Shown: positions 29,406-37,482 of the stretch, one piece after another
Layout of the letters: each line of letters starts with the position of its first letter
How positions within the stretch are numbered: the stretch's first letter is position 1
From: Bacillus horti
GTDB lineage: Bacteria > Bacillota > Bacilli > Caldalkalibacillales > JCM-10596
Direction: 5' to 3'
DNA: 64,000 nucleotides
Assembly: GCF_030813115.1 (NCBI RefSeq)
Contig: NZ_JAUSTY010000017.1
Span: forward strand, 31,086 to 95,085
Program-made: the position numbers and the translations under genes
The notes under the pieces: model-generated
Database searches by the model: none
The model's input: the letters and a program-made list of their open reading frames with translations, nothing else
What the model was told of the DNA's origin: nothing

Positions 29406-29463
29406 GAGAAAATCTCTTTTTTCGAAACGTTTATTCGTTTGGAAGAAGGGATTTTCTTTTTTT
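29406..29463 (+). terminator. Long terminator after rqcP
   Basis: A roughly 20-bp imperfect stem: GAAAATCTCTTTTTTCGAAACG pairs with CGTTTGGAAGAAGGGATTTTC, followed by a run of T. Confidence 0.8.
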
Positions 29464-29552
29464 GTTCTATAGAGTGAAGATTCTGTGTCTGGTAGTTCTA
29501 AATCTAGACCCTGTCCCATAACATGTACTAATAAAAAGGAGGGACAGGTACG

Positions 29553-29852
29553 ATGATGGAACAAAATCGCTTAAATCGGCCAGAACCAAAAGCTCACGAA
29601 ATTAAAATGCTGAATCGCAAAAAAATGGAAATCAGCGGTGTCATCAATGTAGAAAGCTTTGATAGCGAAGAATTTTTACTAGAAACAGAGGGTGGATATT
29701 TAGCTATTCGGGGACAAAACCTGCATATGAAAAACTTAAATGTAGAAAATGGTCTAGTGTCTATTGAAGGCTATGTGATAGATATGGCGTACGTTGATCA
29801 TTCCTCGTCCGGAGATAAAGCTAAAGGAATCTTTAGCAAGTTATTTAAATGA
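29553..29852 (+). CDS. yabP: Sporulation protein YabP
   Basis: A 99-residue YabP/YqfC-family protein. The family segment RKKMEISGVINVESFDSEEF and YLAIRGQNLHMKNLNVENG are clear. In B. subtilis yabP-yabQ are sigma-E genes, and YabQ is needed for spore cortex. YabP has no proven catalytic function. AAAGGAGGGACAG precedes the ATG pair at 29553/29556. It overlaps yabQ by ATGA, so the two are coupled. Confidence 0.93.
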   Translation: MMEQNRLNRPEPKAHEIKMLNRKKMEISGVINVESFDSEEFLLETEGGYLAIRGQNLHMKNLNVENGLVSIEGYVIDMAYVDHSSSGDKAKGIFSKLFK

Positions 29853-30463
29853 CGCTCAGTATTCAAGCTCTGACGATGCTTCATATGATAGGAGCAGGGT
29901 TATTTCTAGGAATAAGCTATGATACGTATGCCCGTTTACGTTTAAAAAAGAAGTCCTGGCTTATACTGACACAAGACCTGTTATTTTGGATGATCAATGG
30001 AATGATCGTTTTCTTATGGCTTCAGTTCGTCAACACTGGACAGATGAGAGTGTACATCTTTTTGTCCCTTATCTGTGGCTATGCTGCTTATCAGGCTCTT
30101 TTTGGAGGCTTCTATCGAAAAGGACTAGAAGGTATCCTTCAGCTGTTACATTGGAGCTACAAGACCCTGAGGCAGATCGTTAGAATTTTCCTTATTATTC
30201 CTATTGTATGGTTATATAAAATCATTTCTATCGTTATTCTTTTTATTTTGGGTGCTGTCGCTTCCATATTCAAATTTCTATATAAGATCATGGCCTTCCT
30301 CCTTCGTCCCTTTGGCGTATGGGGTAAAGCGTTATGGCATAGGTGGAGGCCAAATTCATCAAAATCACCTCCAACAGATGATCCTGAGCAGAAAAATAGG
30401 ACTTTAGGAGGTGAAGGATTTTTGAAAAATATAGCGAACTGGTTGTATAAGAGTAAAAAATAG
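29849..30463 (+). CDS. yabQ: Spore cortex membrane protein YabQ
   Basis: A 204-residue membrane protein with four or five hydrophobic segments: about residues 5-22, 34-54, 60-80, and a long stretch at 105-145. A basic, Pro/Ser-rich tail follows. The N-terminal pattern matches YabQ, a mother-cell membrane protein required for cortex formation. The start overlaps the yabP stop by 4 nt. The C-terminal tail beyond about residue 165 looks poorly structured. Confidence 0.88.
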   Translation: MTLSIQALTMLHMIGAGLFLGISYDTYARLRLKKKSWLILTQDLLFWMINGMIVFLWLQFVNTGQMRVYIFLSLICGYAAYQALFGGFYRKGLEGILQLLHWSYKTLRQIVRIFLIIPIVWLYKIISIVILFILGAVASIFKFLYKIMAFLLRPFGVWGKALWHRWRPNSSKSPPTDDPEQKNRTLGGEGFLKNIANWLYKSKK

Positions 30464-30589
30464 GGTATATAACTTAATAGATATAGATTTTTAAAAGCCA
30501 GTCCATACAGAAAAGAAGAATATTAGACGAATATGCTTTAGTATGAAAAGACCTGTGCCTTGGGAATAAAAAACAGGATGGTAAATGTT

Positions 30590-30964
30590 ATGCAGAATCA
30601 AGCCCCATATTCAACCCACAACTATCCATCTTCGTCAGGACCAATTAAAAAGACAAAACCTAATCCTGATGAGGTTGAAATAAAAAGAAAACGGAGCAAA
30701 CGCTTGAAATGGTTCGGTGCTTTTATGCTGCTCTTCTTTATTTGGGCGGGCACCACCTATATGGATCAAAAATCAGCGATTGAAGAAAAAAGAACTGAGC
30801 TTGAAGCGATCCAGCAGAAGGTTGCTCAGATTAATGAGGAACAGTCTGAGCTGCTTTATCAGGTTAAAAGATTGAATGATCACGACTATATCGCTGAGAT
30901 TGCTAGAAAAGATTACTTTTTATCGCGTCCAGGCGAGGTTATCTTCAGAATTCCTGAAAAATAA
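30590..30964 (+). CDS. divIC: Cell-division protein DivIC (FtsB-like)
   Basis: A 124-residue bitopic protein. It has a basic cytoplasmic N-terminus, one membrane helix (about residues 42-60, LKWFGAFMLLFFIWAGTTYM), an extracellular coiled coil (about 65-100) and the conserved ARKDYFLSRPGEVIF end. DivIC pairs with FtsL and DivIB in the divisome. The start is uncertain: ATG 30590 (after AGGATGG) is preferred, with ATG 30578 as the alternative. Its position between yabQ and yabR is conserved. Confidence 0.9.
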   Translation: MQNQAPYSTHNYPSSSGPIKKTKPNPDEVEIKRKRSKRLKWFGAFMLLFFIWAGTTYMDQKSAIEEKRTELEAIQQKVAQINEEQSELLYQVKRLNDHDYIAEIARKDYFLSRPGEVIFRIPEK

Positions 30965-30987
30965 TAGAAAGCACTTAATCGCTTTCA

Positions 30988-31017
30988 TTGACACGCTTTT
31001 CGCCATTCAAGTATAAT
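30988..31017 (+). promoter_or_regulatory. Sigma-A promoter of yabR
   Basis: TTGACA, 18-nt spacer, TATAAT: perfect hexamers, 50 nt before yabR. Confidence 0.85.
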
Positions 31018-31066
31018 ATATTATATTAGCTAATCTTTGTAATTTTTAAGGAGGATCATTTCGTCA

Positions 31067-31564
31067 ATGTCAATTGAAGTAGGCAGCAAGTTGGAAGGTA
31101 AAGTAACAGGGATTACTCATTTTGGAGCTTTTGTTGAATTGCCTGATGGAGTAACCGGTCTCGTTCATATTAGTGAAATTGCCGATAACTATGTTAAGGA
31201 TGTGAACGAATTTCTTAAAGTGAATGATATGGTCACGATCAAGGTGATTAACATTGAAAAAGATGGAAAAATCGGCTTATCCATCAAGCAAGCTCAGGAT
31301 CGCCCTGTTGAAAGCAAGAAGCCTACCCATCAAGGTTCTGAACGCCGTACAGAGCATCGTGGCTCAGAACGTCGCTTTGAAGCTCGTGGCTCGGATCGCC
31401 GAGGGGATTCCAGAGGATCTGATCGTCGTGGGGGAGATTCACGTAGAAAGGTTGGATTCGAGGATATCATGTCTAAGTTTTTAAAGGACAGTGAGGATCG
31501 TCTAACTTCTCTAAAGCGAAACACCGAATCAAAACGTGGGGGACGCGGAGCTCGTAAAGGATAA
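31067..31564 (+). CDS. yabR: S1 RNA-binding domain protein YabR with 9-residue repeats
   Basis: A 165-residue protein. The N-terminal S1 domain (about 1-75) has GSKLEGKVTGITHFGAFVEL and GLVHISEIADNYVKD. Residues 90-125 contain four tandem 9-mers of the form GSxRRxxxR (GSERRTEHR, GSERRFEAR, GSDRRGDSR, GSDRRGGDS). These resemble RG-rich RNA-binding tails. A KVGFEDIMSKFLKDSEDRL segment and basic end follow. The family is related to polynucleotide phosphorylase S1 domains; function is unproven. AAGGAGGATC lies upstream. It is longer than the roughly 130 residues usual in Bacillus. Confidence 0.92.
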   Translation: MSIEVGSKLEGKVTGITHFGAFVELPDGVTGLVHISEIADNYVKDVNEFLKVNDMVTIKVINIEKDGKIGLSIKQAQDRPVESKKPTHQGSERRTEHRGSERRFEARGSDRRGDSRGSDRRGGDSRRKVGFEDIMSKFLKDSEDRLTSLKRNTESKRGGRGARKG

Positions 31565-31613
31565 TACGGAAGATGTATATAAAGAACCGTGCTTGATGAA
31601 GCATTCATATAAT

Positions 31614-31646
31614 GGCTAGCTCGTTCGCTGAGCTTGCCTTTTTTAT
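31614..31646 (+). terminator. Terminator after yabR
   Basis: GGCTAGCTC / GAGCTTGCC stem with a GTTCGCT loop, followed by TTTTTTATTTT. Confidence 0.82.
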
Positions 31647-31893
31647 TTTCTCTCAAGCTAGTGAATGGTCTACCTCAATACTAGAAGCTTCTGCTCTTAT
31701 TTTCCCTATATATAAGTAGATCTGTCTTTATTCCAAAATCATTTAGTCAGTAAGTAACAAACCCTCAAACATTTCCCTCCAATCCGACATCGTTTCCCTC
31801 CGCTTACTAGCGATCGTACGTTTCTATGTTACACATAATAAGGGTGGAATATCTCTATTGGTAACGCGAATCACCTAACACGGTCTAACCTTT
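31647..31893. other. Gene-free spacer between yabR and spoIIE
   Basis: No gene or tRNA is seen here. In B. subtilis I recall tRNA-Met and tRNA-Glu genes in this gap, but no tRNA-like T-arm or CCA end was recognised. There is an AAGCTAGT / ACTAGAAGCTT hairpin near 31655-31690, and TTTCCCTCC occurs twice around 31770-31800. Confidence 0.6.
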
Positions 31894-31988
31894 TTCGAAA
31901 AATGACGATACAGAGGAAATATGTCGTACTCTTTTTTTTCACGCCTCTTTAATTTTGACAAAAAATCTTTTTCTCCCATGCTTATAAT
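31894..31988 (+). promoter_or_regulatory. spoIIE promoter, Spo0A-activated type
   Basis: TTGACA (31955-31960), an abnormally long 22-nt spacer, then TATAAT (31983-31988). The same long spacing marks the Spo0A~P-dependent sigma-A promoters of spoIIE and spoIIG in B. subtilis. Three 6-of-7 0A-box matches lie upstream: TTCGAAA (31894-31900, reverse), TGACGAT (31903-31909) and TGTCGTA (31922-31928). Confidence 0.8.
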
Positions 31989-32019
31989 GGTAGCACTATA
32001 AAGAACGGGTGGTGCTACT

Positions 32020-34491
32020 ATGCTTAGAAAAGTTGAACAAATAATCCTACATCCTTTCATCGGTCAAGTCGAAAAGCAGCAAGCCCTATTCAGCTCTATG
32101 GGTAAAGCGCTATACACATTTATTCAACGCTGGGGCGTCATTTATATGCTTCTAGGTTTTCTGTTAGGCCGAGCGATGATTATTGGAGAACTGACTCCTT
32201 TTGCTGTTCCCTTTTTTGCGGTGTTATACCATTTGCGGCGTGATCGGCTCTATGTAGCTGGGTTTGCTATCCTTCTAGGAGCATTTACTCATCAATTAGG
32301 TCATCCAATGACTTTACTTGGCGGTATGGCTTTATTCCTTATCGCTCAAAGAGTGATGGAAGCATGGGGAAAAGCGGATATGAACTATACTCCTTTTGCC
32401 GTCTTCTTCGTTGTCTTTTTAAGTAAAAGTCTAGTTGCTGCTTTCACAGAATGGACAGGCTATCATCTAATGATGGCCGGGGTTGAAGCCACCTTAAGCT
32501 TGGTGCTAACCTTGATTTTCGTTCAAAGCCTTCCATTAGTCACTGTAGCGAAGAGAACGCAGCCTTTAAAAAATGAGGAGATTGTCTGTTTGATCATCCT
32601 TCTTGCATCTGTTATGACGGGAACCGTTGGTTGGATAGTCATGGAGCTCTCCTTAGAGCATATTTTATCTCGCTATGCCATCCTGATCTTTGCTTTTGCG
32701 GCTGGAGGAGCGATTGGGGCAACAGTAGGTGTAGTAACCGGGATCATTTTAAGTCTCTCCAATATTGAAGCTATGCTACAAATGAGTCTTTTAGCGTTTA
32801 GTGGTTTACTTGGTGGTTTACTGAGAGAAGGGAAGAAGATCGGGGTAGCTGTAGGTCTACTTGTGGGTACACTGCTTATCGGTTTTTATATCGGTGAAGC
32901 AACCATTTGGCAGACGATGAATGAATCACTGGTAGCGATCGTCTTATTCTTGTTTACTCCTAAAGTTATTTTTCAGAAAATTTCATCGTTTATCCCCGGT
33001 ACAGTGGAGCACGCTAATGTACAGCAGGATTATATGAAGCGACTACGGGAAGTCACTTCACATAAGGTAGAGCAATTCTCTACCGTGTTTCAGCAGCTAT
33101 CCAATAGCTTTACGATGCAGCCAACTATGGTTGAGGAGGACCAGGATCGAACCCTTGATTTGTTTTTAAGTCAGATTACAGAAAAAACGTGTCAGAGCTG
33201 CTTTAAAAAAGAGCAGTGCTGGGAGCGTAAATTTGATGATACGTATCGGTTAATGAAGGAGTGCTATAACCATTTGCACAGCCATGGAGAAGTGAAGAAG
33301 ACGTTCGCCCATGGAGAATTTTCTAGACACTGCGTTAAATCGCAAAAGGTTCTTGAGGTCATGACGCAAGAGTTCGATCAATTCAAAACACATTTAATGT
33401 ACAAGAAAAAAATGAACGAATCGCGAAGACTAGTCGCTGAACAGCTCTCTGGGGTGTCACAGGTCATGACTAACTTTGCCCGGGAAATTCAAAAGGAAGG
33501 GGAGGTCCACCATATTCAAGAGCAGCAAATCCTGGACGCCTTTGAGGATATTGGCTTATCCATTAGATATGTAGATATTCTCTCTCTAGAGGAAGGGAAC
33601 GTACAAATCGAAATTAGTCAGCCTGTGTGCTTTGGACGAGATGAGTGTGGCAAGATCATCGCCCCGTTGCTCTCTGAGATCGTTGGAGAAACGATTACTG
33701 TGCTTCAAAAGGAATGTGATTTCTTTCAGGATGGCTATTGTAAAATGAAGCTGGTTTCAGCTAAATCCTTCAAGGTGAGCACAGGGATATCCAGTGCGGC
33801 AAAAGGGGGTGGCTGGGTGTCCGGTGATAATTTAAACACGATGGAGGTAGGCAACGGAAAATATGCTATTGCCATTTCAGATGGGATGGGGAATGGAGAA
33901 AGAGCTCATCAAGAGAGCAATGAAACGCTCACTCTGCTCCAGCAAATTCTTCATTCGGGAATTGAGGAAACGGTGGCTATTAAATCCATCAACTCCGTGC
34001 TGGCTCTGCGCTCATCGGATGAAATCTTTTCAACGCTAGATTTAGCCATGATCGATTTACAGACGGCAAAAACTAGGTTTCTGAAAATCGGTTCGACGCC
34101 AAGCTTTATCAAACGAGGGGATGAATGCTTAACCATTACCGCTCACAATCTACCTATTGGCATCCTACATGAAATTGACGTAGATGTAGTTACTGAGCAA
34201 TTGAAGCCTGGAGATTTATTGATCATGATGACGGATGGACTCTATGATGCTCCGCGTAAGGTAGAAAATAAAGAGCTATGGATGACACGGATGATCTCTG
34301 AGATTGTAACCAAGGATCCTCAGGAGGTAGCCGACCTTCTACTAGAAAAGGTTGTCCGCTATCAGCAAGGACATATTGTGGATGATATGACCGTTGTTGT
34401 CGCTCGCATTGACCGTAACATCCCACAGTGGTCTACCATATCCATGCAAGGAATACCGAAGATTAAAAAGAAGCCTTCTAAGATTTCCTAG
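32020..34491 (+). CDS. spoIIE: Stage II sporulation phosphatase SpoIIE
   Basis: An 823-residue protein. The N-terminal region holds about ten membrane helices (about residues 40-320). A central FtsZ-interacting and oligomerisation region carries a Cys-rich patch (CQSCFKKEQCW). The C-terminal PP2C phosphatase (about 590-815) has ISDGMGNGERAHQES, MMTDGLYDA and DDMTVVVARI with metal-binding Asp. It sits at the polar septum and dephosphorylates SpoIIAA-P to release sigma-F in the forespore. GGGTGGTG precedes the ATG. The Spo0A-type promoter fits early sporulation expression. Confidence 0.97.
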   Translation: MLRKVEQIILHPFIGQVEKQQALFSSMGKALYTFIQRWGVIYMLLGFLLGRAMIIGELTPFAVPFFAVLYHLRRDRLYVAGFAILLGAFTHQLGHPMTLLGGMALFLIAQRVMEAWGKADMNYTPFAVFFVVFLSKSLVAAFTEWTGYHLMMAGVEATLSLVLTLIFVQSLPLVTVAKRTQPLKNEEIVCLIILLASVMTGTVGWIVMELSLEHILSRYAILIFAFAAGGAIGATVGVVTGIILSLSNIEAMLQMSLLAFSGLLGGLLREGKKIGVAVGLLVGTLLIGFYIGEATIWQTMNESLVAIVLFLFTPKVIFQKISSFIPGTVEHANVQQDYMKRLREVTSHKVEQFSTVFQQLSNSFTMQPTMVEEDQDRTLDLFLSQITEKTCQSCFKKEQCWERKFDDTYRLMKECYNHLHSHGEVKKTFAHGEFSRHCVKSQKVLEVMTQEFDQFKTHLMYKKKMNESRRLVAEQLSGVSQVMTNFAREIQKEGEVHHIQEQQILDAFEDIGLSIRYVDILSLEEGNVQIEISQPVCFGRDECGKIIAPLLSEIVGETITVLQKECDFFQDGYCKMKLVSAKSFKVSTGISSAAKGGGWVSGDNLNTMEVGNGKYAIAISDGMGNGERAHQESNETLTLLQQILHSGIEETVAIKSINSVLALRSSDEIFSTLDLAMIDLQTAKTRFLKIGSTPSFIKRGDECLTITAHNLPIGILHEIDVDVVTEQLKPGDLLIMMTDGLYDAPRKVENKELWMTRMISEIVTKDPQEVADLLLEKVVRYQQGHIVDDMTVVVARIDRNIPQWSTISMQGIPKIKKKPSKIS

Positions 34492-34570
34492 ATTGGTATA
34501 GAACGCTCCTGCCTTGTTAAAGCTGATAAATGAAAGTCAAAAAGGACGATAAAACAAGGAGGAGCTTCGA

Positions 34571-35296
34571 ATGAATAAAGGACGATTAAAGCAAATTCTA
34601 CTATTAACAGACGGTTGTTCCAATGTAGGTGGAGATCCTATCGCTGTGGCGTCAATGGCTGGAGAATACGGTGTTACGATCAACGTGATCGGAATTGTTG
34701 ATGAGGATTCCTTAGGTGAAAAAGGGAAGGCCGAGGTTCGCGACATTGCTTTGGCTGGTCAGGGAGTCTATCAATTTGTACGGAGTAAGCAGCTACCAAA
34801 AACAGTGCAAATGGTTACTAGAAAAGCGATGAATCAAACCCTTCATCATGTGGTGAACAAAGAGCTACGTCATATCTTAGGAGATAAGGAGCAGGTCGAG
34901 GCTCTACCACCTGAGCAGCGTGGAAAGGTAGTAGAAGTGGTCGAGGATCTAGGAGAAACGATGCATTTAGATGTATTGGTACTCGTTGACGCTAGTGCCT
35001 CAATGACAAATAAACTACCTTCTATCAAGCAAGCCCTAAGAGATTTGAGCTTATCCATGCAATCAAGGGTAGGGGACAGTCGCTTTGCTGTATGGACGTT
35101 TCCAGGGCAGCCGCAGGCTGTAGAGAAGAAAATGGAGTGGTCAAGTCAAGTAGATTCCTTGGAACGGATATTCTCCACCATCACACCTCGGGGTACAACA
35201 CCTACTGGTCCAGCGTTAGAGGAAGCATTAAAGGAATTTGCCCATCAAGAGCGACCGCATAAGGAAGAAGGGATGCTGAGTGACTACGTCTTTTAG
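34571..35296 (+). CDS. yabS: VWA-domain protein YabS
   Basis: A 241-residue protein with two von Willebrand A-like halves. The first starts KQILLLTDGCSNVGGDP (about residues 9-25). The second starts LDVLVLVDASASMTNKL (about 135-151, MIDAS DxSxS) and has TPRGTTPTGPALEEAL. It lies between spoIIE and the kinase yabT, which its end overlaps by 17 nt. Function is not established; a VWA protein next to a Hanks kinase suggests a signalling partner. AAGGAGGAGC lies upstream of the ATG. Confidence 0.9.
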   Translation: MNKGRLKQILLLTDGCSNVGGDPIAVASMAGEYGVTINVIGIVDEDSLGEKGKAEVRDIALAGQGVYQFVRSKQLPKTVQMVTRKAMNQTLHHVVNKELRHILGDKEQVEALPPEQRGKVVEVVEDLGETMHLDVLVLVDASASMTNKLPSIKQALRDLSLSMQSRVGDSRFAVWTFPGQPQAVEKKMEWSSQVDSLERIFSTITPRGTTPTGPALEEALKEFAHQERPHKEEGMLSDYVF

Positions 35297-36224
35297 TCCA
35301 TCTATAATACAAGGCAAGTGGCATCAAAGAAAGTATCAAATTGAAAAAGAACTAGGTCAAGGAGCCACAGGTACTGTTTATTTGGTCCGTCATCAGGGAT
35401 CTCCTTACGCCTTAAAGCTTGGGACGGATTCGTTTTCGATTACAGCAGAGGTGAATGTGTTAAAGCATTTTGCAAAGGCTCAGGGAGGCTTCCTTGGGCC
35501 TTCCATCATGGATGTTGATGATTGGGAGAAGGGGCAAGAGCTTCAATCCTTCTATGTTATGAATGTGATTCAAGGCACCTCCTTACCTCCTTTTATCAAG
35601 CAAAAAGGGAAGGAATGGATACCTGTCCTAATCCTCCAGCTTCTCACCTTTTTAAGTGAGCTACATCAAATGGGCTGGGTGTTTGGAGACCTTAAGCCTG
35701 ATAATTTAAAGGTTGTAGGAAAGCCCTATAAGATAGCGTGGTATGATGCTGGAGGAATGACAAAGCTAGGGCGTTTAATTAAGGAATACACAGAATGGTA
35801 TGATCGTGGAGTATGGCAAATGGGGGATCGTAAGGCTGAGCCCGCCTATGACCTTTTTAGTGTGGGAATGATCATGCTAGAGCTCTATTTAGGGAAGCGA
35901 CCAGAGCCGTCTGAGGAGCCAAACAAGCAGCTAAAGGAGCTCGTGTTTCAAAATCAACAAATTTTTCCCTATCAAAAGGTGTTATGGGAAGCTTTATCGG
36001 GTAAGTATGCTACAGCGGATAAAATGAAGCAAGCCCTCCTGCAAGCGTGGCATGTTCAAAAAGGAGGCTCCTTCCTACAGCCATCTTTAGAGCCGAAGCT
36101 TGATCAAGCAAGCAAGAAACGGAAGAAAAAGAAGAGCAAATGGGGCAAGGTCTTATTTCTATTATTTCTTTCATCTTTTTTCCTGTTTCTATATGCACTA
36201 TACTTATACTCACAGACGTTTTAG
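35280..36224 (+). CDS. yabT: Hanks-type Ser/Thr kinase YabT
   Basis: A 314-residue membrane-anchored kinase. The glycine loop is LGQGATGTVYLV (about residues 24-35), the ATP Lys is in YALKLG, and the catalytic loop is FGDLKPDNLK. The metal motif is WYDAGG, where DAG replaces DFG. Near residues 280-292 a Lys-rich stretch (KKRKKKKSKWGK) precedes a single C-terminal membrane helix. In B. subtilis YabT phosphorylates RecA in sporulating cells and is DNA-activated through its basic region. The start is GTG 35280, inside yabS. Confidence 0.9.
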   Translation: MTTSFSPSIIQGKWHQRKYQIEKELGQGATGTVYLVRHQGSPYALKLGTDSFSITAEVNVLKHFAKAQGGFLGPSIMDVDDWEKGQELQSFYVMNVIQGTSLPPFIKQKGKEWIPVLILQLLTFLSELHQMGWVFGDLKPDNLKVVGKPYKIAWYDAGGMTKLGRLIKEYTEWYDRGVWQMGDRKAEPAYDLFSVGMIMLELYLGKRPEPSEEPNKQLKELVFQNQQIFPYQKVLWEALSGKYATADKMKQALLQAWHVQKGGSFLQPSLEPKLDQASKKRKKKKSKWGKVLFLLFLSSFFLFLYALYLYSQTF

Positions 36225-36243
36225 TGTGAGGTGAACACGGGTC

Positions 36244-37002
36244 ATGAGTCAAGCAGGAAAAATCATGGAGATTTGTCTGTTAGCTGGAGAGATCATGCTG
36301 AAGTACGGAGCAGAAACGTATCGCGTGGAAGAAACGATGGAACGCATGGCTGGGGCCAAGGAGATGAAGGATGTACATAGCTATGTGACCCCTACGGGAA
36401 TTTTCTTTTCCTTTAAATCCGCAGACAAGGTTGGTGAGCGATCCAGAATCATAAGGATTGATGACCGCCTTGTTGACTTAAACAAGGTCACTCTAGTCAA
36501 TGATCTTTCTAGACGCTTTGTTAATGGGCAGCTTTCCCTAGATGAAGCGGAGAAAGCACTGAAGAAGATTGACCGAGGCAAAATGCTTTATTCGGTTCCG
36601 TTACAGCATGCTGCAGCAGGACTAGCTGGAGGCTCCTTTGCCATCCTATTTGGAGGCGATTATATCGATTTTATACCTGCCTTTATCGCAGGTGCACTGG
36701 TGAATATATGTTTATATTTTTTACAGCTTAAGCTACAGGTTAAATTTATTGCCGAGCTGTTCTCTGCTTGTATTGGTGGAATGAGCTGTATACTTTTGTT
36801 TAATCTTGGACTAGGAAATCACCTGGATCAAATCATTATCGGTTCCCTTATGCCGCTAGTACCAGGGCTCCCGTTAACGAATGCTGTCCGTGATATTATG
36901 GCAGGCGATCTAGTATCAGGGGTTGGACGCGGTGCAGAGGCCCTGCTTACGGCTCTTTCGATTGCCACAGGGATTGCCATAGCGATATCCCTATTTTTAT
37001 GA
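36244..37002 (+). CDS. ThrE/YjjP-type exporter subunit (DUF1212)
   Basis: A 252-residue protein. The soluble N-terminal part (about 1-115, with ILLAGEIMLKYGAETYRVEET-like family sequence and YVTPTGIFFSF) precedes about five membrane helices (about 120-250). The family covers threonine/serine exporters. The split two-gene form resembles E. coli YjjP-YjjB, implicated in succinate export, so the substrate is open. It is 19 nt after yabT and 33 nt before its partner. The pair is not at this place in B. subtilis. Confidence 0.88.
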   Translation: MSQAGKIMEICLLAGEIMLKYGAETYRVEETMERMAGAKEMKDVHSYVTPTGIFFSFKSADKVGERSRIIRIDDRLVDLNKVTLVNDLSRRFVNGQLSLDEAEKALKKIDRGKMLYSVPLQHAAAGLAGGSFAILFGGDYIDFIPAFIAGALVNICLYFLQLKLQVKFIAELFSACIGGMSCILLFNLGLGNHLDQIIIGSLMPLVPGLPLTNAVRDIMAGDLVSGVGRGAEALLTALSIATGIAIAISLFL

Positions 37003-37035
37003 TACATTTATTCAAACATAAGAGGGTGCTTGAAA

Positions 37036-37482
37036 ATGATAACAGGAGCCGTATTTTCTTTTACCGCTACAGTAGCTTATGGCTTAATCTTTAATGTTCC
37101 TAAAAAAGCATTAGCCAGCGGAGGGATCATTGGCATGGGTGGCTGGCTGTTGGTTCAATGGCTTTCAGCTGAATGGTTATCCAGCATGGTTAGTATTTTA
37201 ATCGCTAGCATTTTTGTGGCAAGTGTGAGTCAGCTCTTAGCTAGACCATTGAAAATGCCAAGTACAAACCTTAGTATTGCGGGAATCATCCCTTTAGTTC
37301 CGGGAGCTATGGCTTATCGAACGATGCGTAGCTTTGTAGATGGGAACTATATAGAGGCGATTGAGTTAGCTACAGAAACCTTACTAATGGCAGGAGCGAT
37401 AGCCGCTGGGCTGATGATATCCCTATCAATCTTCTCCATGACGAAAGGAATGAGTTGGAGAAATGGAGTTAGACATTCATAG
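37036..37482 (+). CDS. ThrE/YjjB-type exporter subunit (DUF3815)
   Basis: A 148-residue membrane protein with four or five helices, matching the small YjjB/ThrE_2 family. Visible features are GLIFNVPKKALASGGIIGMG and SIAGIIPLVPGAMAYRTMR. It is the partner of the preceding gene in a two-component exporter. The start ATG 37036 has AGAGGG 9 nt upstream, in preference to an in-frame TTG at 37030. It overlaps tilS by 20 nt, so the exporter pair is translationally tied to tilS. Confidence 0.87.
   Translation: MITGAVFSFTATVAYGLIFNVPKKALASGGIIGMGGWLLVQWLSAEWLSSMVSILIASIFVASVSQLLARPLKMPSTNLSIAGIIPLVPGAMAYRTMRSFVDGNYIEAIELATETLLMAGAIAAGLMISLSIFSMTKGMSWRNGVRHS

Noticed and set aside
31330..31656. 108-codon minus-strand frame over the YabR repeats
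   Set aside because: Its repeats simply mirror the GSxRR repeats of YabR and it runs through the yabR terminator.
31565..32019. Possible tRNA-Met/tRNA-Glu genes between yabR and spoIIE, as recalled for B. subtilis
   Set aside because: No GGTTC-type T-arm, acceptor pairing or CCA end was found in the gap.
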